DNA from: Acidobacteriota bacterium
GTDB lineage: Bacteria > Acidobacteriota > Terriglobia > Terriglobales > Acidobacteriaceae
Direction of reading: 5' to 3'
Assembly: GCA_003224995.1 (NCBI GenBank)
Contig: QIAI01000383.1
Location: 1-5,487 of the forward strand
DNA length: 5,487 nt
Shown here: one piece after another, positions 1-5,487 of the stretch
Position numbering within the stretch: the stretch's first letter is position 1
Layout of the letters: each line of letters opens with the position of its first letter
The notes under the pieces: model-generated
Database searches by the model: none
The model's input: the letters and a program-made list of their open reading frames with translations, nothing else
What the model was told of the DNA's origin: nothing
Translations under genes and position numbers: made by a program

Positions 1-1
1 C

Positions 2-1021
2 ATACCGAGGCTAAGTCTGCCGAGGGTTGGAGAGGAGGACCTGGCGGACATTTTCATGGGTGCAATCGGAATCGTGTTGGTGTTGGTCGCTGAGACACTG
101 GCTGCGGGCCGCACATTTGCGGCAAAGCACAATTACGAGATTGTTCCAAACCGGGAGCTGTTTGCAATGGGTGCGGCAAACCTCGCATCGGGCCTCTTCG
201 GCGGAATGATTGTAGGCGGAGGGATGTCGGGAACAGCCGCCAATGATACGGGGGGCGCGCGTACTCAGCTCTCCACGATAGCGGCGTCGGTGTCGGTGGG
301 GCTGACTCTAGCGTTTCTCCTGCCTCTATTTCGCAATTTGCCGGAAGCCGTTTTGGGGGCGATCGTCGTCCATGCAGTTGCGCACCTTGCCGACGTCAGA
401 ACGCTGAAGTACTACGCGAAGCTCAGAACCGGAAGTGTTTGGGCGGCCCTGGTCGCTTTGTTTGGCGTTCTTCAAATGGGAATCCTCAAGGGCCTGATAT
501 TTGCAGTGGGTCTCACCCTAATCGCGTTGATGCACAAGCTCAGCTCTCCGCAGGACTCAGTATTGGGCAGGGTGCCCGGCGCGGACAATTTCGTGGACAT
601 GGCGCGACACTCCGAAGCAGAACAAATTCCTGGCCTCTTAGTGTTTCGCCCCAATGGAGTGGTGTTCTTCGCAAACGCAAATCGCGTCCATACGCGATTG
701 CGCGAACTGGTTACCACCACTGGTGCGGAACTCCGTGCGGTCATCATTAATCTCGAGGCTAGCCCTGAAATCGACGTCACTAGTCTCGAAATGCTCGGCC
801 AGTTCAAACGCGAGCTGCGGGATTCAGGTGTTGCTCTCTATTTTGCGCGAGTCAGTGATCCAGTGCGCGACCTATTCGAGAGGAGCGGTTTCTTATCAGA
901 GATAGAGGGGCATTTGTTTTTGGGAGTCGACGTTGCGGTCAATTCATTCCTGCGCACAATGCCGCCCAAGCCAGCGGCCGAACAAAACCATACATCATCG
1001 CTGGTGGGAAAACATGAATAG
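2..1021 (+). CDS. SulP-family anion transporter, C-terminal part with STAS domain (5' end outside window)
   Basis: This is an inner-membrane secondary transporter of the SulP (SLC26-like) family. Members carry sulfate, bicarbonate, dicarboxylates or other anions, and the substrate cannot be read from this fragment. The frame is open from base 2, so the gene starts upstream of the window; the ATG at 56 lies inside a membrane segment and is not the true start. Visible in order are a hydrophobic helix (FMGAIGIVLVLVAETLAAG), the family-typical stretch NRELFAMGAANLASGLFGG followed by SGTAANDTGGARTQLS, then helices including LPEAVLGAIVVHAVAHLAD and GILKGLIFAVGLTLIALMH. A soluble STAS domain follows, roughly the last 110 residues, with VVFFANA near its first strand and IDVTSLEML at the position where STAS domains have the Asp-Ser/Thr turn. 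The tail after the STAS domain is short and polar. The barrel gene follows 61 bases downstream on the same strand, so co-transcription is possible but unproven. The family call is firm; the substrate is unknown. Confidence 0.93.
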   Translation: MPRLSLPRVGEEDLADIFMGAIGIVLVLVAETLAAGRTFAAKHNYEIVPNRELFAMGAANLASGLFGGMIVGGGMSGTAANDTGGARTQLSTIAASVSVGLTLAFLLPLFRNLPEAVLGAIVVHAVAHLADVRTLKYYAKLRTGSVWAALVALFGVLQMGILKGLIFAVGLTLIALMHKLSSPQDSVLGRVPGADNFVDMARHSEAEQIPGLLVFRPNGVVFFANANRVHTRLRELVTTTGAELRAVIINLEASPEIDVTSLEMLGQFKRELRDSGVALYFARVSDPVRDLFERSGFLSEIEGHLFLGVDVAVNSFLRTMPPKPAAEQNHTSSLVGKHE

Positions 1022-1082
1022 CAGAGGCTTGGACTCGCATCGATTCACCCCTTTGGTCAGCTGAGCTGCTCTCGGGTCACAC

Positions 1083-2345
1083 ATGGATGTGGAAACTCAC
1101 TTTCGTCGAACCCGCAACAAGACCCTTAAGTGGGATGGTTCCACCCAGCGGGTTGATCGCATCCTGTTGTTGTCTTTTGTCATCTTCGTTCTCTCAGCAG
1201 TTGGGCAAGGCATACCGCAGGATCATGGGCTGTCTGATCATCGGGAAGGGGATTCACAAGCAGCCTCCGGCGCGCCGGCGCAGTCGCCGGCTGCTTCGCA
1301 AGCAGAGCCGAAAGCTGAGGGAAAATCCTCCGGGAACGGAGGTTCATTGATCATTGCGCCTATGCCAATTTCGAGTCCTGCCCTGGGCACGGGTGTGGTG
1401 CCGGTACTTGGCTACATTTTCCCGCTTCAAAAAAATGACAAAGTGTCACCGCCGTCCGTGATTGGTGCTGCGGGCATCGTCACGAACAACGGAAGCCGTG
1501 GTTTCGGTGCATACGCGGATCTGTTCCTGAAGGAGGACACGTACCGAATCACGTCAGTCTATATTTATGGCAATCTCAACTACGACCTGTACGGCATTGG
1601 AATCGCTGCAGGTCGTGAGGGACAGAAGATTCCACTGGAACAATCTGGCCAAGTCTTTCGCGGCGAAGTATTGCGCCGCGTTGGATGGGATGTTTTTGTG
1701 GGATTGCGATTTTGGAGCGGGGGATCGGTAGTTACCGCGCGGGCGAGCCGAGGAGGGCCGGCCGCCGCACCGCCGGCCGATCTCGGACTGCATACGACTC
1801 TAAGAGCTCTCGGCTTGCGATTGAATCGCGACACCACTCCCAATCGTTTCTATCCGACCAGGGGTACGATGCTCGACTTTACGTCTGACTTCTTTGCGGA
1901 AGCCCTAGGTAGCAAATATTCTTTTCAGGCGTACAGATTCACATTCAACAAGTATAGAAGCCTGACCAAGAACCAAATCCTCGCCTACAACCTGTTTACC
2001 TGCGGAATAGGAGGGCAGCCTCCTTTCTACGGAAATTGCATTTATGGGACCAATAATGAGTTAAGGGGATATACAGCGGGTCGATATCTCGACCGATACA
2101 TGTTTGCTACCCAACTGGAGTACCGTTTGAGTCTGCCCAAGCGATTCGGCCTAGTCGGATTTGGGGGTATTGGTGAAGTGATTCCGGGCGGTTCCCAGAT
2201 CTTCAGGAGCAACAACTTTTTGCCTGCGGGTGGAGGAGGAGTGAGGTTCCAGCTGAGCAAGGCGTACCGGGTGAATCTTCGCGCGGACTTCGCTCAGGGA
2301 AAAGACACCTGGACGTGGAGCATGGGCGTCGGCGAAGCATTCTGA
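1083..2345 (+). CDS. BamA/TamA-family (Omp85-like) outer-membrane beta-barrel protein without POTRA domains
   Basis: This is a predicted outer-membrane barrel of the Omp85/surface-antigen D15 superfamily, 420 residues. A positively charged N-terminus precedes a hydrophobic segment (residues about 27-40, ILLLSFVIFVLSAV), read as a signal peptide with an unusually long n-region. Residues about 50-87 form a low-complexity Ala/Ser/Pro/Gln linker. The barrel runs from about residue 90 (IIAPMPISSPALGTG) to the end. Family marks are NRDTTPNRFYPTRGTMLDF (248-266), the pre-strand motif usual before barrel strands, and ELRGYTAGRYLDR (326-338), which matches the (V/L)RG(Y/F) loop-6 motif. The chain ends in Phe, as many barrel proteins do. 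There are no POTRA repeats, unlike BamA (about 800 residues) or TamA, so a role in BamA-type assembly is doubtful and the function is unknown. Cys307 and Cys319 flank a probable loop. The start is uncertain: no clear Shine-Dalgarno precedes the ATG, though the frame offers no better one. The downstream gene is convergent. Confidence 0.86.
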   Translation: MDVETHFRRTRNKTLKWDGSTQRVDRILLLSFVIFVLSAVGQGIPQDHGLSDHREGDSQAASGAPAQSPAASQAEPKAEGKSSGNGGSLIIAPMPISSPALGTGVVPVLGYIFPLQKNDKVSPPSVIGAAGIVTNNGSRGFGAYADLFLKEDTYRITSVYIYGNLNYDLYGIGIAAGREGQKIPLEQSGQVFRGEVLRRVGWDVFVGLRFWSGGSVVTARASRGGPAAAPPADLGLHTTLRALGLRLNRDTTPNRFYPTRGTMLDFTSDFFAEALGSKYSFQAYRFTFNKYRSLTKNQILAYNLFTCGIGGQPPFYGNCIYGTNNELRGYTAGRYLDRYMFATQLEYRLSLPKRFGLVGFGGIGEVIPGGSQIFRSNNFLPAGGGGVRFQLSKAYRVNLRADFAQGKDTWTWSMGVGEAF

Positions 2346-2416
2346 TTGTCATTGCTCAGGTTATGGCCGACAAATTACCAGGACAATTCCCAAGCCGACG
2401 CCGTCGTAGAATGGGT

Positions 2417-2440
2417 GAGCAGACGTCCAACCGGCTGCTC
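2417..2440. repeat. Inverted repeat in the convergent intergenic gap; possible weak terminator
   Basis: GAGCAG (2417-2422) and CTGCTC (2435-2440) are perfect complements around a 12-base centre. Two further C-G/G-C pairs can form after one mismatch, leaving a six-base loop. It lies between the stop codons of the barrel gene (+) and the DUF4136 gene (-), where a bidirectional terminator would be expected. Neither side has a T-tract, so it is not a canonical intrinsic terminator. The rest of the 2346-2490 gap shows no gene. Confidence 0.3.
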
Positions 2441-2490
2441 GATCGGAAGGCGCTGCCAATAAAGCGCGTGCGAACATGTCTGTCGATAGT

Positions 2491-3054
2491 CTACTTTGCT
2501 GTTGGAGGATAATTCTTCAACATTTTCTTTACTGCTTTGGCCAGATTCTTCTGCTGTTTCTCGGGCTTGGCCTTGGGATCGATGGTTTTGCTGGCCACGC
2601 CGCGCCATGCAAGGTCTTTGTTGGCGGAGTCGTACATGTCTAAGGCCAGTTGGCCGATGTAGATCGTCGAAGTTTGTCCTGTCGTGGTGCTCATACCACC
2701 CGCGCCACCATACCACCCCCCGCGGTACCAGCCTCCACCATATCCCCAGTCTGAATTGAACGACGTGAACTGCTTTTCCTGGCCGATGCCAACCTGATAG
2801 CCAACGAAGAGATTTGCGCTGTCATCGTTCACCTTGGTTAGTCCTTTCGTCGCGAGTTCTGCATCGATCGCATCCACGATTTGTTTACTGACCAAGTCAT
2901 TCACGGTTGGTGCCTCTTTGAGCGCCACCCATTTGTAAGTTTTGAATTTCGAAAAGTCGGCATTTTTGTCGAAATTGTATCGAACGTCCTGTCCAAACGC
3001 GCTCCCCGATAGAAGAAGAAGGCCCATCGCCGAGAGAAATGCAAGCCGTTTCAT
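2491..3054 (-). CDS. DUF4136 domain-containing secreted protein
   Basis: This is a 187-residue exported protein of the DUF4136 family, whose molecular role is not established. A clear signal peptide is present: MKR, then a hydrophobic core LAFLSAMGLLLLSGSA, with a likely signal peptidase I cut after AFG (residues 19-21). There is no lipobox cysteine, and no cysteine anywhere, so it is probably a soluble periplasmic protein, whereas many DUF4136 relatives are lipoproteins. The family features are VRYNFDKNADFSKFKTYKWV (24-43), the NDLVSKQIVDAIDAELATKGL helix (52-72), the SANLFVGYQVG strand (79-89), and near the C-terminus LALDMYDSANKDLAWRGVAS (136-155). Between these lies a Gly/Trp/Tyr-rich insert (about 102-120). 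The C-terminal region is lysine-rich. The start is well supported: GGAGGG at 3059-3064 sits four bases before the ATG. An AT-rich TATTAA (3101-3106, read on the minus strand) could serve as a -10 element, but I see no matching -35. It lies downstream of the channel gene on the same strand, 172 bases away. Confidence 0.9.
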   Translation of the reverse strand: MKRLAFLSAMGLLLLSGSAFGQDVRYNFDKNADFSKFKTYKWVALKEAPTVNDLVSKQIVDAIDAELATKGLTKVNDDSANLFVGYQVGIGQEKQFTSFNSDWGYGGGWYRGGWYGGAGGMSTTTGQTSTIYIGQLALDMYDSANKDLAWRGVASKTIDPKAKPEKQQKNLAKAVKKMLKNYPPTAK

Positions 3055-3139
3055 ACTGCCCTCCGTGATTCAGATCAGATGTGAGTTCCAGAATTGCTCT
3101 TTAATACATGGTTTATGGCGAACGCACACAGGTTTGCTC

Positions 3140-3183
3140 GCCTAAAGACAACGAAACTTGCTTCAATGCTAAGGTCTTGAGGC
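3140..3183 (-). other. 44-base imperfect stem-loop between the mscS-family stop and the DUF4136 gene
   Basis: Arms 3140-3149 (GCCTAAAGAC) and 3174-3183 (GTCTTGAGGC) pair at nine of ten positions. Inside them, CTTGC (3157-3161) pairs with GCTAAG (3168-3173) with one bulged base, around a six-base loop. A seven-base bulge (3150-3156) lies on one side only. Read on the minus strand, it begins 44 bases after the channel stop codon and ends about 76 bases before the DUF4136 ribosome-binding site. No T-tract follows on either strand, so an intrinsic terminator is not supported. A factor-dependent terminator, an mRNA-processing or stabilising hairpin, or a leader structure for the DUF4136 message are all possible. 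The remainder of 3055-3226 shows no gene. Confidence 0.45.
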
Positions 3184-3226
3184 TTGTCCCGGAACTGTAG
3201 CAAATGACAGCAAGTCGTTGCCGCGC

Positions 3227-4927
3227 TCAGTGGGAAGCCTTGCTTTCATCACGGAACCTGTCGACTCCGCGTCTTCCTCGAAGCTGCAAAACCCCATGCG
3301 GGAGTCTGTCGGAGGAATCTGCGGCAAGGTAGGTGGTTTGCGATGGCAACGCGATCTCAGCACCGGCGTGCTCAATGATCGCTAGGATATTCAGCAGCAA
3401 CCCTTCCTGGATCTCAAGAAACTGGCCCCAATCAAAGGCGAACACATAGGCGAAAATCTCCACGTTAAAAGATGAAGCAGCAATGTTGATGAAGCGGACC
3501 CTCACGGACGATGTCTCGATGCTGGAGTGCTCGAACAAGAGTTTGCGGACCTCACTTATCACGGACCGCATCTGGTTGGACGTGGTCTGGTAGCGCAAAT
3601 TCACCACGGGATGGAACCAGAATTTGTCTCGCGCGGAGAGGGTTTCGAGACTCATTGTAGAAACCTGCCCGTTGGGGACACAGAGCACGGTACGGTCGAG
3701 CGTGCGAATGCGGGTGGAGCGGAGGCCCACCTCCTCCACCGTCCCCACCGTGTCGCCTACCTTCAGAAAATCTCCCACATGGACTGCTTCATCGACGATG
3801 AGGGAGATGCCCGCAATGAGATTTTCCAGTGTCTTCTGAGCGGCAAGCGCAACCGCGATGCCTCCGACTCCCAGGCCGGCGAGCGCCGCCGTTGGGTTTA
3901 CGCCGAAATGGTAAAGGGTAAACAACACGCCGGCGAACAGGACTAACCCGTCAATTACCCTGCGGGCGAGACGCAATACAGCCCCAGAGCCGCTCATGCT
4001 TGGACGACGCGCAACCAGGTAGTGCTCGCCCCAGCCGTTCAGGAGTATGAGCAGCCAGATACAGCCGCCCACCGTAATGATAAATGCCATAGTGGACCAG
4101 AATTGGCGTGCCAAAAGCGGCAATCCAATCCTGGGCAACAACCAGCGAATGGTAACGGCAAGAAGCAGGAGCCGTAGGGACGCCGGAAATATTGACGGAT
4201 TCTGCAGGTCGGGCTTGTTACGGAGGCGACGCAGGATGGTCCCGATCCCCAAGCCAACCGCTCGGTTCAATAGTCCTGTCAGCAAGTAGAGACATGGCAA
4301 GCCGAGAAAAAGTGCCAGCCACTGAAAGAGAGGGACACTGGCAATTCTCTTGGTCAGAAATTTCGGAAGAATCTTCTCAATCGGTTGTGTAGTCAGTTCT
4401 GCTGAAACGTCCGGAATCGCTTTGAGAGTTTTTCGGGAGAAGAGCCAGACCCTTCCGACGTTTCCGCGATCCACGCGCTCAAGCTGGATGTCAAGATGTC
4501 CTTTGGCAGTAGTGATAGTGCCGACTAAGTCTTCATCAGGCCGCAGAGGGTCAGGATGGGAGCCCTCGGGTACGTCACTCAGTTCGTTAAGTCGAGCAGG
4601 AAGGCGAAGATTCAGGACAACGGCAAGTTGTCGTGCTAGTTCTTCCGCATCTGGACCCATTGGGGTATTCAAGTACATGGCCGCGGTGGACGTATTGCCT
4701 TTTTGCGCTGCGTTGAGAAAACCCAGGACTGCGCCACGCGGGGTACTGCGGCCGAGGGCGTCTTTCGGGGCTTCGGGTTTCGCTTCCGGCGCAGTCAACG
4801 TGGGAACAGCGACCTGGGTCCAAGCGGCTCCAGTCAGCATCAGAAGCAACCAAACACCGATACCTGTGCCGAAACGCATCCTGCTTCTGGTCAAGGCGTA
4901 CATAGAAAAGGGAAGTGGTACCTGCAA
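3227..4927 (-). CDS. MscS-family mechanosensitive ion channel with N-terminal periplasmic domain
   Basis: This is a predicted inner-membrane small-conductance mechanosensitive channel of 566 residues, about twice the length of E. coli MscS (286). Such channels open under membrane tension to release solutes after hypo-osmotic shock. In order: a signal-like hydrophobic segment (about 22-36); a Pro/Ala/Lys-rich linker; a soluble domain (about 57-175) starting LGRSTPRGAVLGFLNAA; membrane segments at about 198-228, 247-272, 277-297 and 322-342; the pore helix TM3 (about 345-375, ALAGLGVGGIAVALAAQ then KTLENLIAGISLIVDEA); the beta domain (VGDFLKVGDTVGTVEEVGLRS, then VLCVPNG at 414-420); the alpha/beta C-terminal domain to about 534; and a charged tail (535-566) resembling no family domain. 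The chosen start is TTG, because AAGGAGG lies just upstream; ATG at 4901-4903 (residue 9) is the main alternative. It is divergent from the polyphosphate kinase gene. The family call is certain; gating strength, ion preference and the role of the extra domain are unknown. Confidence 0.95.
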   Translation of the reverse strand: MQVPLPFSMYALTRSRMRFGTGIGVWLLLMLTGAAWTQVAVPTLTAPEAKPEAPKDALGRSTPRGAVLGFLNAAQKGNTSTAAMYLNTPMGPDAEELARQLAVVLNLRLPARLNELSDVPEGSHPDPLRPDEDLVGTITTAKGHLDIQLERVDRGNVGRVWLFSRKTLKAIPDVSAELTTQPIEKILPKFLTKRIASVPLFQWLALFLGLPCLYLLTGLLNRAVGLGIGTILRRLRNKPDLQNPSIFPASLRLLLLAVTIRWLLPRIGLPLLARQFWSTMAFIITVGGCIWLLILLNGWGEHYLVARRPSMSGSGAVLRLARRVIDGLVLFAGVLFTLYHFGVNPTAALAGLGVGGIAVALAAQKTLENLIAGISLIVDEAVHVGDFLKVGDTVGTVEEVGLRSTRIRTLDRTVLCVPNGQVSTMSLETLSARDKFWFHPVVNLRYQTTSNQMRSVISEVRKLLFEHSSIETSSVRVRFINIAASSFNVEIFAYVFAFDWGQFLEIQEGLLLNILAIIEHAGAEIALPSQTTYLAADSSDRLPHGVLQLRGRRGVDRFRDESKASH

Positions 4928-4930
4928 TAT

Positions 4931-4937
4931 CCTCCTT
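4931..4937 (-). promoter_or_regulatory. Strong Shine-Dalgarno supporting a TTG start for the channel gene
   Basis: Read on the minus strand, this is AAGGAGG, a near-perfect anti-16S match. Only three bases (ATA) separate it from the TTG at 4927-4925, which is tight. The next in-frame start, ATG at 4903-4901, is 27 bases away and has no ribosome-binding site of its own. TTG is therefore preferred, though not certain. Confidence 0.55.
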
Positions 4938-4956
4938 GGAGACCCAGCCTCGGGAG

Positions 4957-4974
4957 AACTGACAGAACTGCCAG
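4957..4974. repeat. Short tandem repeat (9-base unit, two copies) in the divergent promoter region
   Basis: AACTGACAG (4957-4965) is followed directly by AACTGCCAG (4966-4974), differing at one base. The second copy runs into an inverted repeat, AACTG-C-CAGTT (4966-4976). The spacer separates the channel and polyphosphate kinase genes, so these may be protein-binding sites, but two copies of a 9-mer could also arise by chance. Confidence 0.35.
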
Positions 4975-4982
4975 TTAACGAC

Positions 4983-4998
4983 CAGGTCCAATGACCTG
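4983..4998. promoter_or_regulatory. Operator-like perfect inverted repeat in the divergent spacer
   Basis: CAGGTC (4983-4988) and GACCTG (4993-4998) are perfect complements around CAAT, giving a 16-base dyad. It lies 55 bases upstream of the polyphosphate kinase GTG and 55 bases upstream of the channel TTG, where it could influence both genes. A weak ATGACC (4991-4996) and TAAATC (5015-5020), 18 bases apart, might form a promoter for the kinase gene overlapping the dyad, but the match to the sigma-70 consensus is poor. No known regulator is recognised. Confidence 0.35.
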
Positions 4999-5043
4999 CA
5001 AACTACTTGCGGTCTAAATCTTGAGTCATAGCGGTGCTCATAC

Positions 5044-5049
5044 GGAGGG
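5044..5049 (+). promoter_or_regulatory. Shine-Dalgarno fixing the GTG start of the polyphosphate kinase gene
   Basis: GGAGGG lies four bases before the GTG at 5054-5056. There is no ATG in this frame until codon 35, which is too close to the Walker A motif. An in-frame TTG at 5021 has no comparable site. The GTG start is therefore preferred. Confidence 0.7.
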
Positions 5050-5053
5050 ACCA

Positions 5054-5487
5054 GTGGCGGAAAAGAAGAACGGAAATAAGACTGATCAAAAAGGCCAGCT
5101 GACTAAGAAGGAGTATGAGAGAGAACTACGTAAGTTGCAGACACGGCTGGTTGAAATGCAGGAATGGGTAAGGGCGACCGGAGCCAAGGTCGTGGTTGTA
5201 TTTGAGGGACGCGACGCAGCCGGGAAGGGTGGCGTAATTCATCGGATCATGGAGCGCGTCAGTCCGCGGGTGTTTCGCCACATGGCTTTGCCCGCCCCCT
5301 CGGAGCGCGAGAAATCACAGCTTTACGCCCAGCGGTACATGAAGGAGCTGCCTGCAGGTGGGGAAGTAGTGCTTTATGACCGCAGCTGGTACAACCGTGC
5401 GTTGGTCGAGCATGTGATGGGTTTCTGTAGCGACAGACAGTACGATGACTTTCTCCGTATGTGTCCTGGCTTTGAGTCGCTGTTGAG
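5054..5487 (+). CDS. ppk2: Polyphosphate kinase 2 (PPK2) family protein, N-terminal part (3' end outside window)
   Basis: PPK2 enzymes transfer phosphate between inorganic polyphosphate and nucleotides, usually making NTP from NDP. The visible 144 residues begin with a short Lys-rich tail, then a helix (YERELRKLQTRLVEMQEWVRATG, 21-43). A Walker A loop in FEGRDAAGKGG (50-60, catalytic Lys58) comes next, then the family strand ALPAPSEREK (78-87) and the Walker B/lid region VVLYDRSWYNRA (105-116), followed by HVMGFC (120-125). The short N-terminus, single kinase domain and exact motif wording resemble class I (NDP-phosphorylating) enzymes, but the class cannot be fixed without the C-terminal half. 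Usual length is about 270-300 residues, so roughly half is missing past the window edge. It starts at GTG with a good ribosome-binding site. It is divergent from the channel gene across a 126-base spacer with inverted repeats, which raises the possibility of shared control. The enzyme is predicted to be cytosolic. Confidence 0.94.
   Translation, partial: MAEKKNGNKTDQKGQLTKKEYERELRKLQTRLVEMQEWVRATGAKVVVVFEGRDAAGKGGVIHRIMERVSPRVFRHMALPAPSEREKSQLYAQRYMKELPAGGEVVLYDRSWYNRALVEHVMGFCSDRQYDDFLRMCPGFESLL

Noticed and set aside
56..58. ATG at 56 as the start of the SulP gene.
   Set aside because: The frame is open back to base 2 with SulP-compatible sequence, and the ATG would begin inside a membrane helix, removing most of the transporter.
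1022..1082. Possible terminator or promoter between the SulP and barrel genes; a short dyad CAGCT-G-AGCTG lies at 1058-1068.
   Set aside because: The one-base centre cannot form an RNA hairpin loop, there is no T-tract, and no convincing -35/-10 pair is seen.
2375..2716. A 113-codon minus-strand frame overlapping the end of the DUF4136 gene.
   Set aside because: It overlaps a well-supported gene on the same strand in another frame, and its translation has shadow-like composition.
3527..3946. A 139-codon open frame on the plus strand within the channel gene.
   Set aside because: It is antisense to the conserved pore and beta domains; the His/Glu/Arg-rich translation resembles no family and is explained by the complementary coding strand.
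4350..4994. A 214-codon open frame on the plus strand opposite the channel gene.
   Set aside because: It lies wholly antisense to the N-terminal half of a clear MscS-family gene, its translation is Arg/Ser-rich without recognisable domains, and it has no ribosome-binding site I would trust. It is a shadow frame.

Overview
The window carries five protein-coding genes, two of them cut by its ends. It looks like chromosomal DNA of a diderm (Gram-negative-type) bacterium: there is an Omp85-type outer-membrane barrel and there are two proteins with periplasm-directed signal sequences. The combination of a DUF4136 protein, a mechanosensitive channel with a periplasmic 'LGRSTPRGAVLGFLNAA' leader domain, and a class I-like PPK2 suggests Acidobacteriota. 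That placement is an inference from family resemblance and was not tested by a search.

Layout. Positions 1-1021 (+) hold the C-terminal part of a SulP-family anion transporter with its STAS domain. After 61 bases, 1083-2345 (+) encodes a POTRA-less BamA/TamA-like outer-membrane barrel. A convergent gap (2346-2490) contains only a modest hairpin. On the minus strand, 2491-3054 encodes a small secreted DUF4136 protein and 3227-4927 encodes an MscS-family channel. The 172 bases between these two hold a 44-base imperfect stem-loop (3140-3183). A 126-base divergent spacer (4928-5053) with operator-like inverted repeats separates the channel gene from a polyphosphate kinase 2 gene (5054 to the window end, +), which begins at GTG.

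Functional reading. Four of the five genes encode envelope or transport proteins: inner-membrane anion transport, an outer-membrane barrel, a periplasmic protein and an osmotic safety valve. The fifth is a nucleotide/polyphosphate kinase. An ion, osmotic or phosphate stress theme fits, but the gene order alone does not show that they form one system. I found no mobile element, tRNA, rRNA, CRISPR array or defence module. The points most worth a second look are the two non-coding structured regions, the start codon of the channel gene, and the unusual leader domain and pore substitutions of the channel.
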